Assembly: GCA_937891245.1 (NCBI GenBank)
Contig: CALAGB010000042.1
Span: forward strand, 1 to 17,009
Length of the DNA stretch: 17,009 nt
Source of the DNA: an uncultured Thermomicrobiales bacterium
Lineage (GTDB): Bacteria; Chloroflexota; Chloroflexia; Thermomicrobiales; Thermomicrobiaceae
Reading direction: 5' to 3'
This document shows, piece by piece, positions 6,450-13,805 of the stretch (positions within the stretch are counted from its first letter, which is position 1; each line of letters starts with the position of its first letter). A program made the position numbers and the translations under genes. Under the pieces are notes generated by a model that saw only the letters and a program-made list of their open reading frames with translations, was not told the origin of the DNA and ran no database searches.

Positions 6450-8105
6450 ATGGCAACAACCGTGCGGATGACTCCGATACCGGAGGATATTGAGCGACAA
6501 TCCTTCGATGTCATCGTCATTGGAGCTGGAATCAACGGCGCCGGAATCGCGCGTGACGCGGCGATGCGTGGACTGGAAGTGCTGTTAATCGACAAAGGCG
6601 ATATCGCGAGCGGAACGACTGCTCGTTCGACGCGCCTCATTCATGGTGGGCTGCGCTACCTGGAATATTATGAAATTCCGCTCGTCCGGGAATCGTTGCG
6701 CGAGCGGGAGATCCTGCTGCGTATCGCTCCCAACCTGGTACACCCCCTCCCCTTCCTCATCCCGATCTATGAGGGTGCGAAACGAGGACCAAGATTAATT
6801 CGGCTCGGGATGATCGCCTATGACGTGTTGTCCTTCGACAAGAGTATGAAACGCCACCATATGCTCAGCCGCGAGCAGACACTTCAGCTCGAACCCGGTC
6901 TCAACGCCGATGGCTTGCTCGGTGCCGCGTATTACTACGACGCACAGATCACATTCCCTGAGCGACTGGCAATCGAAAACGTGCTGTCGGCACGCGACAA
7001 AGGCGCGGTCGTCCTCACGTATTGCAATGTCGACCATCCGCTCACTGACGATCGCGGCAACGTAACCGGCATTGCCTTTACTGACCTAATTGGTGGCGGC
7101 ACGTATTCGGTACACGCACCGATTACGGTGAACGTGGCTGGCCCCTGGGTTGATAACGTCATCGCCGACCGTGAGCGTCAACGTTACATCGGCGGCACGA
7201 AAGGGAGTCACATTGTCGTCGATGCGTTCCCCGGAGCGCCGAAAGAAGCGCTCTACGTTGAGGCCGCGGCTGACCGCCGCCCCTATTTCATCGTCCCCTG
7301 GAACGGTCGCTATCTGATTGGGACGACCGATATTCGCCATAGCGGGGATTTCGATGAAGTCGCGCCGGACGATGAGGAGATCGAGTACCTCGTCAACGAG
7401 ACGAACCATGTCATACCGGACGCGAATCTGAAGCGAACCGATATTCTGTACGCGTACGCCGGGGTTCGCCCGCTCCCCTATAAGGAGGAGGGAACGCCAG
7501 GGAGCATCACGCGCAAACATGTTATTCATGTTCACAAGGCACCGCTGAATGGAATGATCTCGATCATCGGCGGCAAGATTACGACCTACCGGAGACTCGC
7601 GGAGCAAACGATCGACGCGGTCTTCAAGCTGCTCAAGCGGCCGGCCCCGTCGTCTCTGACCGGCAAGGTCCCACTGCCCGGTGCGAACACCTATGACTTC
7701 GACCGCTTCACCGCCAATCTGATATCGACGTCCGGGCTCGGCAGCAGCGTTGTCCAGCGGCTGGTCCGCATCTATGGGGTGCGCGCCAAGCAGATCATCC
7801 AGCTCGCAGGCGATGACCCGCTCTTGCGAGAAAGCTTCAGCCCGGATACCGGCGCAATCGGAGCCGAGATACCGTACGCGGTTCAGTCCGAGATGGCCGA
7901 GACACTTATCGATATCTTGATGCGTCGCACTATGATCGGGCTCGATGAGACCGCCGGTCGTGATGCCGCTGAGAACGCACTGAAGATTGCGCAGCAAACG
8001 CTCGGTTGGGATGAAGAACGCGCTCGGGCGGAACTCGCAAGTTACCGTGACTACCTTCAATATCTGCGGCCACGCGCACTACCGGACGAAGTTCCGCTGG
8101 TTTGA
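6450..8105 (+). CDS. glpD: FAD-dependent glycerol-3-phosphate dehydrogenase
   Basis: GlpD oxidises sn-glycerol-3-phosphate to DHAP at the inner face of the membrane, normally giving electrons to quinone. The 551-residue length is close to B. subtilis GlpD. The N-terminal FAD-binding motif is VIVIGAGINGAGIARDAAMRG (starting near residue 21), followed by the family signature STRLIHGGLRYLEYYEI (60-76). LIGTTD lies at about 290 and IIGGKITTYRRLAE at about 371-384, both typical of the FAD/substrate region. The C-terminal 130 residues are the usual helical DAO-C domain. The ribosome binding site before ATG 6450 is weak, and ATGTGA (6443-6448) lies just upstream. It closes the operon, 108 bases after ptsI with no clear promoter in the gap, and links both branches at DHAP. 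Confidence 0.96.
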   Translation: MATTVRMTPIPEDIERQSFDVIVIGAGINGAGIARDAAMRGLEVLLIDKGDIASGTTARSTRLIHGGLRYLEYYEIPLVRESLREREILLRIAPNLVHPLPFLIPIYEGAKRGPRLIRLGMIAYDVLSFDKSMKRHHMLSREQTLQLEPGLNADGLLGAAYYYDAQITFPERLAIENVLSARDKGAVVLTYCNVDHPLTDDRGNVTGIAFTDLIGGGTYSVHAPITVNVAGPWVDNVIADRERQRYIGGTKGSHIVVDAFPGAPKEALYVEAAADRRPYFIVPWNGRYLIGTTDIRHSGDFDEVAPDDEEIEYLVNETNHVIPDANLKRTDILYAYAGVRPLPYKEEGTPGSITRKHVIHVHKAPLNGMISIIGGKITTYRRLAEQTIDAVFKLLKRPAPSSLTGKVPLPGANTYDFDRFTANLISTSGLGSSVVQRLVRIYGVRAKQIIQLAGDDPLLRESFSPDTGAIGAEIPYAVQSEMAETLIDILMRRTMIGLDETAGRDAAENALKIAQQTLGWDEERARAELASYRDYLQYLRPRALPDEVPLV

Positions 8106-8109
8106 CTTG

Positions 8110-8164
8110 TCAGGCACGCTCAGAGCACGAGACTACTGCTCGTGGGACGTTAGAGCGCGCCTGA
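8110..8164. terminator. Compound hairpin between the convergent glpD and rsmG genes
   Basis: TCAGGCACGCTC (8110-8121) pairs with GAGCGCGCCTGA (8153-8164) over 12 positions with one A-C mismatch, enclosing a smaller hairpin CACGAG/CTCGTG (8126-8131 and 8139-8144). A further stem GCCGC/GCGGC lies at 8165-8179. Its place between two gene ends fits a bidirectional terminator, but neither side has a clear T run, so it may rather protect 3' ends. Confidence 0.4.
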
Positions 8165-8185
8165 GCCGCCCTCAGCGGCGCTTGG

Positions 8186-8920
8186 TTACAACGGACTCTT
8201 TGCCGGAAGTCCGGCACGGCGCGGATACGGCTTGGGCGGTTTGCCGACCTGCTCGATGATGACGAGCGTCGTGCCGCTCAACTCCGGCAAGGTTGGTGAC
8301 TCGACGCCAATCAGCTTGCAGCGCAGCGCCTTCAGTGCGTTGGTTGTGGAAACGACTTCTGCCGCGATGTCGCGCCCTTTCGGGAAGATACCCCAGCCGC
8401 GCGGACCGCAGAACGGCATGCAGAGCTCGATGAGCGTCGGCAGTTTGGCCACGGCCCGGGCGATCACGACATCGAACGCCGAACGATAGGCTGGATCGTG
8501 GGCTAATTCTTCGGACCGTCCATGCACCGCGCGGACGCCGTCGAGTCCAAGTTCGCGAATCGCTTCCTGGAGAAAGCCGATCTTTTTCGCGGTCGCGTCG
8601 ATCAATGTCAACTCAATACTCGGATCGGCGATCTTGAGTGGCAGGCCAGGAAAGCCGCCGCCGGTCCCCACATCGACGAGGCGCAGGTTACCGGCGACGC
8701 GCGAGGCGAGGCGATGGCGCGCCAGGAGCGGGGCGAGCGCGAGCGAATCGAGAAAAAGCCGGCGTTCGATCTCATCCGGCTCGGTGACGCGTGTCAGGTT
8801 AAAGCGCTCGTTCCACTCGATGAGCAGCGCACGATAGGCCTCGAACCGCTCCAGCGCGGTTTCATCGAGCGTCAGTCCGAGGTCGGTCGCTTTGGCGCGC
8901 AGCAGCGGCAATGATGGCAT
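8186..8920 (-). CDS. rsmG: 16S rRNA (guanine-N7) methyltransferase RsmG (GidB)
   Basis: RsmG uses S-adenosylmethionine to methylate N7 of G527 in 16S rRNA; loss of it gives low-level streptomycin resistance in several bacteria. The 244-residue product shows LIEWNERFNLT (33-43), typical of the N-terminal helical part, the SAM-binding loop VDVGTGGGFPGLPL (82-95), the acidic LTLIDATAKKIGFL (104-117), VIARAVAKLP (152-161), and the C-terminal PYPRRAGLPAKSPL. The frame is open far upstream through dxs on the same strand, but family similarity starts at MPSLPLL, so ATG 8920 is chosen; its ribosome binding site is poor. It lies downstream of dxs, 67 bases away, beyond an intrinsic terminator, so it may have its own weak promoter or depend on read-through. 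Confidence 0.93.
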   Translation of the reverse strand: MPSLPLLRAKATDLGLTLDETALERFEAYRALLIEWNERFNLTRVTEPDEIERRLFLDSLALAPLLARHRLASRVAGNLRLVDVGTGGGFPGLPLKIADPSIELTLIDATAKKIGFLQEAIRELGLDGVRAVHGRSEELAHDPAYRSAFDVVIARAVAKLPTLIELCMPFCGPRGWGIFPKGRDIAAEVVSTTNALKALRCKLIGVESPTLPELSGTTLVIIEQVGKPPKPYPRRAGLPAKSPL

Positions 8921-8943
8921 ATCGTCGTCGAGGCTTTCACATG

Positions 8944-8971
8944 AAAAGGCCGCGGTCGATCTGACCGCGGC
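8944..8971 (-). terminator. Intrinsic terminator after dxs
   Basis: On the - strand GCCGCGGTC, loop AGATC, GACCGCGGC form a perfect 9-bp GC-rich stem, followed at once by CTTTTC. It begins 16 bases after the dxs stop and ends 23 bases before the rsmG start. This is the best intrinsic-terminator candidate in the window, though the T run is short. Confidence 0.65.
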
Positions 8972-8987
8972 ACAAGCGTTTGCGATA

Positions 8988-10868
8988 CTAGCCGGCCGTC
9001 GTAGCAACGGCCGGCTTGGTGCCAACGAGCGCACCGGCGCGTTCGGCAATTGATTCGGCGTCGATCCCGGCCTGGCGTCGCAGTGCGTTCTGCGACGCGT
9101 GATCGTAGAACTTGTCGGCGAGACCGAGCCGGTCGACCGGCAGATCGATCTCTTCGCGAGCCAGTAGTTCGAGGACTGCACTCCCGAAGCCGCCGGCCAG
9201 CATTGCTTCCTCGACCGTGACGAGCGCACCCGTTTTGCGGGCGGATTGGAGCAATAGCTCCTCATCGAGCGGCTTGACAAAGCGCGCGTTGATGACCTCC
9301 GCCGAGATGCCGCGTTCGGCGAGGATCTCGGCCGCGCGCGTCGCGGGCAAAACCGTCGAGCCGATGGCCGCGATCGTGAGATCCGTTCCCTCGCGGATCA
9401 GTTCGCCTTTGCCGATCGGCAGCGGGTGCGGTTCGCCGAGCATCGATACGCCGACTCCGGCGCCGCGTGGATACCGTAGCGCGATCGGACCGCTGTCGTG
9501 GGCGACGGCCGTGGCGACCATGTGGCGCAGTTCGTCTTCATCTTTGGGCGCCATCACGACCATGTTCGGTAGACAGCGCAGGTAGGCGAAGTCGAAGATA
9601 CCGTGGTGCGTGCGCCCGTCGTCGCCGACCAGCCCGGCGCGATCCATGGCGAAGACCACCGGCAGGTTCTGAATGCAGACGTCATGGATGACCTGGTCGT
9701 AGGCGCGCTGCAGGAAGGTCGAGTAGATCGTCGCGAACGGCCTGATCCCCTGAGTCGAAAGCCCGGCCGCGAACGTGACGGCATGCTGCTCGGCAATACC
9801 GACGTCAAAGAACCGCGAGGGATGTTCTTTGGCGAACGGCAAAAGTCCGGTGCCGTCGGGCATGGCCGCCGTGATCGCCACAATACGTGGATCGTTCTTG
9901 GCCAGTGCCGTCAGAGTTTGCCCGAAAACATCCTGGTATTTCGGTGGAGACGGTGGCGCGCCGGGAATCTTGATCGAAGCGGCGTGATGCTTGAACGGAT
10001 CGTTTTCCGCGGGCTCGTATCCCTTGCCCTTGACGGTAACGGCGTGGATAAACACGGGCCCGGAAATCTTCTTGGCCTGTTCGAAGGTGTCGATCAGATC
10101 GCGAACGTTGTGGCCGTCGATCGGTCCGATGTAGGTAAAGCCAAGCTCTTCCCAGATCATCGTGTGATAGACGATCTCTTTGAGCCCGTCCTTCATTCGC
10201 TTGCCGAGTTCGAGGAGCAGATCGCCCTGCGGCATGTGCGACAGAATGCGCTCGACTTCGGCCTTTGCCTGGCTATAGCGGCCGTCGGTGCGAATGCGAC
10301 TGAGGTACTTCGGCAGCGCGCCGACATTTGGCGCGATCGACATCTCGTTGTCGTTAAGCACGACGATGAAGGGTACTTGCAGGCTGCCGGCATTATTGAG
10401 TGCTTCGTAGGCCATACCGCCGGTGAGCGCGCCGTCGCCGATGACCGCGATCGAATGGAACTGCTCACCGCGCAACTGACCACCAACCGCCATCCCGAGG
10501 GCGGCCGAAATCGACGTGCTGGCATGCCCGGCACCGAACTGATCGTGTTCACTTTCTTCGCGCTGCAGGAAGCCGCTCAGCCCGCCTTCCTGGCGAATGG
10601 TGTGGAAGCGCCCGCGGCGGCCGGTCAGAATCTTGTGTGGATACGCCTGATGCCCGACATCCCAGACGATTTTGTCGACCGGAGAATTAAAGACGTAATG
10701 CAGAGCGAGCGTGAGCTCAACTGATCCGAGGTTCGACGCGAAGTGCCCGCCGGTCTGATGGACAACGACATCGAATATCAGATCCCGAAGTTCTTTCGCG
10801 GCCGTCTCAAGCTCCGGGACGGTCAGCGTTTTCAGGTCTGCTGGACCGTTTATCCGCTCAAGCACCAT
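8988..10868 (-). CDS. dxs: 1-deoxy-D-xylulose-5-phosphate synthase
   Basis: Dxs condenses pyruvate and glyceraldehyde-3-phosphate to 1-deoxy-D-xylulose-5-phosphate, the entry step of the MEP isoprenoid pathway and a precursor for thiamine and pyridoxal. The 626-residue length is normal. Visible features are HQTGGHFASNLG with His42 (37-48), DVGHQAYPHKILTGR (70-84), the thiamine diphosphate motif GDGALTGGMAYEALNNAG (144-161), IGPIDGHN (248-254), FFDVGIAEQHAVTFAAG with catalytic Glu360, DRAGLVGDDGRTHHG (409-423), and a C-terminal transketolase domain. The frame could extend to TTG at 10883, but that codon overlaps the excellent Shine-Dalgarno sequence GGAGGAG, which serves ATG 10868. A promoter lies at 10926-10955, so dxs is probably transcribed apart from the kinase gene upstream. 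Confidence 0.97.
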   Translation of the reverse strand: MVLERINGPADLKTLTVPELETAAKELRDLIFDVVVHQTGGHFASNLGSVELTLALHYVFNSPVDKIVWDVGHQAYPHKILTGRRGRFHTIRQEGGLSGFLQREESEHDQFGAGHASTSISAALGMAVGGQLRGEQFHSIAVIGDGALTGGMAYEALNNAGSLQVPFIVVLNDNEMSIAPNVGALPKYLSRIRTDGRYSQAKAEVERILSHMPQGDLLLELGKRMKDGLKEIVYHTMIWEELGFTYIGPIDGHNVRDLIDTFEQAKKISGPVFIHAVTVKGKGYEPAENDPFKHHAASIKIPGAPPSPPKYQDVFGQTLTALAKNDPRIVAITAAMPDGTGLLPFAKEHPSRFFDVGIAEQHAVTFAAGLSTQGIRPFATIYSTFLQRAYDQVIHDVCIQNLPVVFAMDRAGLVGDDGRTHHGIFDFAYLRCLPNMVVMAPKDEDELRHMVATAVAHDSGPIALRYPRGAGVGVSMLGEPHPLPIGKGELIREGTDLTIAAIGSTVLPATRAAEILAERGISAEVINARFVKPLDEELLLQSARKTGALVTVEEAMLAGGFGSAVLELLAREEIDLPVDRLGLADKFYDHASQNALRRQAGIDAESIAERAGALVGTKPAVATTAG

Positions 10869-10874
10869 CGGTTT

Positions 10875-10881
10875 CTCCTCC
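10875..10881 (-). promoter_or_regulatory. Ribosome binding site of dxs
   Basis: GGAGGAG on the - strand stands 6 bases before ATG 10868. It overlaps the alternative TTG start at 10883 and thereby rules it out. Confidence 0.85.
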
Positions 10882-10925
10882 AAAAGGCACGAGGCAATCG
10901 GTCCGCGACACGCGAACCTCGTAGC

Positions 10926-10955
10926 ATCGTATCAACGCTCGTGCCCAAACGTCAA
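10926..10955 (-). promoter_or_regulatory. Sigma70-type promoter of dxs
   Basis: On the - strand TTGACG (10950-10955, 5 of 6 to consensus) is followed after 18 bases by TACGAT (10926-10931, 4 of 6). Transcription would begin near 10919, giving a leader of about 50 bases. It lies between the sensor kinase stop and dxs. The call rests on consensus match alone. Confidence 0.5.
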
Positions 10956-11028
10956 TCAACCCATTTGTCCCAGGACGGGGGATGCGCTCATTCGTTCGGA
11001 GTCGTGCGCCCGGATTCATGTCGGCCTG

Positions 11029-12498
11029 TCAGCGTTTCGGCGTCGGGCTTTGCTGCCGTCGACCCGCCGGCAGATCAATCGTAAACGTCGTTCCCTTACC
11101 CATCTCACTCACTACGTTAACCGTACCACTGTGCTTCGCCGCGATTTCGCGCACAATCGCCAGACCAAGCCCGAATCCGCTCGATTGGGCGTCATGGCCG
11201 TTGGCACGATAGAAGCGATCGAAGATGTGGGGAATCGCCTCTTCCGGAATGCCGGAGCCGGTGTCTGTTACGCTGACGCGCACACCCGTCGTTCGGAGGT
11301 CGGTATCGCGGATGGCAGCCAACCCGATCGCAACCTTGCCGCCTTCGGGCGTGTGCCGAATCGCGTTGCGGACCAGATTGTCGATCGCTTGATCGATGAG
11401 CGCTTCGTCGGCCACGATCGTCTGCGCGTTCGATGTCGGCCCGCTCAGTTCAATGCCGCTCGCACCTGCCTCCACCCGATGGCGCCGCAGCACGCGGCCG
11501 ATGATCTCACCGACATCGACCTCGTGCAGTTGCGGGCCCGATTGGCCGGATTCCAAGCGCGCCAGCTCGAGTATCTGGATGAGCAATTCATTGACCCGCT
11601 CCGACTCCTGGCCGATCGTTTCCAACGCCTCCTGGCGCTGCTGTTCGGTCTCGAAGATGCCGTCGCTCAGCCCCTGCGCATAGCCCTGGATCGAGGTAAG
11701 CGGGGTGCGCAGCTCGTGGGCAATATTGGCCAGCAGGCGTCGCTGGCTCTCATACGTGATGCGCAGGCGACGGACCATTTCGTTGAAGCTCTGTACCAAC
11801 CGCCCGACTTCGCCGTCGCCCTGTTCCGGCACCGTGCGATTCAAGTCGCCGCCAGCGACGCCGTTCGCGGCCTGAGTGAGCCGCGTGATTGGCAATGCGA
11901 TCGAGCGGCTGAGGAAGACCGTCGCGATGACCGCGGCAAGGAGCGCGATGCCGAACGCCAGCAGGAGAGGCAGCAAGAGTTCTCGGAAGAGCGGTGCTCC
12001 GCTCGGTGCGATGATAGCGACGTAGCGACCCTCGACCTGTGAGACGATCGTGATCAGGGCGCGTTGACCGCCAATCGTCCCGACGTAGATATCGCGGTCC
12101 TGCTGCGTCAAGCGATTCAGCGAGCCGGCGTTTTCCACCCGAACCAGAAGGCGCAAGCTTGCCTGATAGAACCGGTTCTTCGCCTCGGCCGAGAGCGGAG
12201 CGTCCGCTTTCGTATCATGCAGCACTTCGCCATGTTGGTCGAGCAGAATCAGGCGGACTTTCAACTGCTTGGCCTGAATATCGAGGATGTCATTCACCGA
12301 CGACATCAGCGCCGGCCGGTTGAGGGCGAAGCCGGTTTGCACCACGACCGGGGCGGAATAATCCTCCAGTCGCCGAATTTCGAGATGCGTTTGAACGTTG
12401 CGCACGGGAATGAAGGCAACGACAAAGGTGAGGCTGAAAACCAGCATGATGACCGCGAGGTGTGAAATGAGAATGCGGGCTCTCAAGCTCTTGAACAT
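11029..12498 (-). CDS. Membrane sensor histidine kinase (HAMP, HisKA, HATPase)
   Basis: This is an inner-membrane sensor that should autophosphorylate and pass phosphate to the response regulator encoded just upstream. With ATG 12498 it has 489 residues. The order is: first membrane helix about 9-31; an extracytoplasmic sensor region about 32-172 without a recognised ligand motif; second membrane helix about 173-196; HAMP about 197-250 (ALPITRLTQAANGVAGGDL); HisKA with His261 in LLANIAHELRTPLTSI; N box DNLVRNAIRH (373-382); G1 DTGSGI (412-417); F box HIFDRFYRA; G2 GFGLGLA (441-447). The longer frame to 12645 is rejected because it would run back into the regulator gene; GAGGCG lies at good spacing before 12498. 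The gap to the regulator stop is 11 bases, so the two are translated from one message. The stimulus cannot be told from sequence. Confidence 0.95.
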   Translation of the reverse strand: MFKSLRARILISHLAVIMLVFSLTFVVAFIPVRNVQTHLEIRRLEDYSAPVVVQTGFALNRPALMSSVNDILDIQAKQLKVRLILLDQHGEVLHDTKADAPLSAEAKNRFYQASLRLLVRVENAGSLNRLTQQDRDIYVGTIGGQRALITIVSQVEGRYVAIIAPSGAPLFRELLLPLLLAFGIALLAAVIATVFLSRSIALPITRLTQAANGVAGGDLNRTVPEQGDGEVGRLVQSFNEMVRRLRITYESQRRLLANIAHELRTPLTSIQGYAQGLSDGIFETEQQRQEALETIGQESERVNELLIQILELARLESGQSGPQLHEVDVGEIIGRVLRRHRVEAGASGIELSGPTSNAQTIVADEALIDQAIDNLVRNAIRHTPEGGKVAIGLAAIRDTDLRTTGVRVSVTDTGSGIPEEAIPHIFDRFYRANGHDAQSSGFGLGLAIVREIAAKHSGTVNVVSEMGKGTTFTIDLPAGRRQQSPTPKR

Positions 12499-12509
12499 GT
12501 CGTCGCCTC

Positions 12510-13184
12510 TTATTCGGCGTGGTTCAGGCGGTAGCCGACCCCGCGAACCGTCTCGATTTCGGCATTGCTGTCGAGAAGACGAGCGCGCAGTCGGTTGATG
12601 TGTACATCGATGGTTCGTGTGTCGACATCGTATTCTCGTCCCCAAACCTGACGCAGGAGCGTTTCGCGGGTCATCACGATGCCGGGGCGGGCGGCCAGGC
12701 TCAGGAGCAGATCGAATTCCTTCGTACGGAGTTCGATTTCCTGTCCATGCACCGTCGCGATACGCTCATCCGGCTGAATAATGAGATCGCCGACGACCAC
12801 TTCGTGGATCAAATTGGCCGGTCCACTGGAACGACGCAGGGCGGACCGAATACGCGCCAGGAGTACCTTCGACTTGAAGGGCTTGGTGATGTAATCGTCT
12901 GCGCCGAGATCGAGCCCTTCGATCACATCGCGTTCGTCATCAAGCGCCGTCAGCATAATGATCGGCACCGCGCTGCGGGTGCGAATCGCGCGGCAGACAT
13001 CGCGACCGTGCAGGCCGGGTAGCATCAGATCGAGTACGACGAGGTCCGGCTGGATCTCACTAAACAGGCGTAGTCCCTCGCGACCATCGTTTGCCACATG
13101 CGGTTCGTACCCTTCTCGTTTCAGGTAAACGCGTAGCAGATTTGCGATGTTGAGATCGTCTTCGACAACCAGAATGCGTTCCAT
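12510..13184 (-). CDS. OmpR/PhoB-family response regulator
   Basis: This is a DNA-binding regulator phosphorylated by the adjacent sensor kinase. The 224 residues form a receiver domain (1-115) and a winged-helix DNA-binding domain (about 128-222). Receiver residues are all present: Asp9/Asp10, phospho-acceptor Asp52 in LVVLDLMLPG, Thr79, and Lys101 in ITKPF. The C-terminal part shows IELRTKEFDLLLSLAARPG, VWGREYDVDTRTIDVHINRLR and VRGVGYRL, typical of PhoB/OmpR output domains. ATG 13184 has GGAGG 11 bases upstream, somewhat far. A possible promoter lies at 13212-13241 with an inverted repeat inside it. The closest general type is PhoP/MprA-like, but the target genes cannot be named. Confidence 0.96.
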   Translation of the reverse strand: MERILVVEDDLNIANLLRVYLKREGYEPHVANDGREGLRLFSEIQPDLVVLDLMLPGLHGRDVCRAIRTRSAVPIIMLTALDDERDVIEGLDLGADDYITKPFKSKVLLARIRSALRRSSGPANLIHEVVVGDLIIQPDERIATVHGQEIELRTKEFDLLLSLAARPGIVMTRETLLRQVWGREYDVDTRTIDVHINRLRARLLDSNAEIETVRGVGYRLNHAE

Positions 13185-13211
13185 TGATCCGCGCGCCTCC
13201 GTTTCGTCCGT

Positions 13212-13241
13212 ATTATTGTCTCTCCGACAACCTCCTGTTAT
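13212..13241 (-). promoter_or_regulatory. Possible promoter of the two-component operon, with an inverted repeat
   Basis: On the - strand ATAACA (13236-13241, 4 of 6) and AATAAT (13212-13217, 5 of 6) are 18 bases apart. The perfect inverted repeat TTGTC-N5-GACAA (13216-13230) lies in the spacer and overlaps the -10 box, a position where a bound regulator would block or modulate transcription. Weak -35, so tentative. Confidence 0.33.
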
Positions 13242-13279
13242 CGGCCGCGCGAACGAACGGTGATACTCTCCGGCTCATG

Positions 13280-13292
13280 GCACATCATGTGC
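13280..13292. promoter_or_regulatory. Inverted repeat, possible operator in the divergent intergenic region
   Basis: GCACAT C ATGTGC is a perfect 6-bp inverted repeat around one base, about midway between the two divergent regulator genes. It has the size of a dimeric transcription-factor site. No protein can be assigned to it. Confidence 0.35.
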
Positions 13293-13404
13293 GTTACCCC
13301 TGCCATAACCTCTCGACCGGCCATGAAGGGGCGTTGGTCGAAAGGACGTCTCAGCGAAGCCTCTCCTCGTGCGCGCGCTGAGCATGGTGGAATTTGGAGT
13401 TATG

Positions 13405-13779
13405 ATGATAATGGGCGTTGTACGTCCCACCATTCTCGTTGTCGAGGATGACGAGGGGATCGCCGAATTAATCTCATTTGTCCTGGAGGAGGCGGGCTTT
13501 GAGGTGCACACGGAAAGTGGCATCGAACCTGCCTTGCGCATATTTGACGATCTCAATCCGCAGCTGGTGATCACCGATTTGATGCTCCCGGATGGACTCG
13601 GGTCGGAACTCATCAAACAGATGCGGCGGTCGAATCACGACGGCGACGTCGGAAGCATTCTCATCTCAGGCCACCCACAAGCCAAAGAACATGCCGCCGC
13701 ATCGCATGCCGATGCCTACCTCACGAAACCGTTCAACCTCGACGATCTCTCCCGCCTGGTCGAAGACCTCCTGAACTAG
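13405..13779 (+). CDS. Single-domain response regulator (receiver only)
   Basis: The product is about 124 residues of CheY-like receiver with no output domain. Visible residues are the acidic pair in LVVEDDEG (Asp15/Asp16), phospho-acceptor Asp58 in LVITDLMLPDG, Ser89 in the usual Thr/Ser position (SILISGH), and Lys108 in YLTKPF. Several in-frame starts exist (ATG 13384, 13402, 13405, 13411); 13405 is chosen because TTGGAG (13394-13399) has the best spacing, but 13411 is nearly as good. It is divergent from the regulator/kinase pair and convergent with the membrane protein gene, 26 bases from it, so it is probably transcribed alone. It could receive phosphate from the neighbouring kinase or from a distant hybrid kinase. 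The function is unknown beyond phospho-signalling. Confidence 0.88.
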   Translation: MIMGVVRPTILVVEDDEGIAELISFVLEEAGFEVHTESGIEPALRIFDDLNPQLVITDLMLPDGLGSELIKQMRRSNHDGDVGSILISGHPQAKEHAAASHADAYLTKPFNLDDLSRLVEDLLN

Positions 13780-13805
13780 CCTACTCCCACGCCCTGCCTA
13801 CCGGA

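Noticed and set aside
7086..8060. 324-codon frame on the - strand opposite glpD
   Set aside because: Shadow of glpD; no domain or start signal recognised.
8921..9280. Extension of rsmG upstream into dxs on the same strand
   Set aside because: The extra residues are out-of-frame dxs sequence and unlike RsmG; a terminator lies in between, and family similarity starts at the ATG at 8920.
9603..10724. Long 373-codon frame on the + strand opposite dxs
   Set aside because: It lies entirely inside dxs, has no ribosome site, and its composition looks like an antisense shadow.
11050..12042. 330-codon frame on the + strand opposite the sensor kinase
   Set aside because: Antisense shadow of the kinase gene; low-complexity Arg/Ala-rich product.
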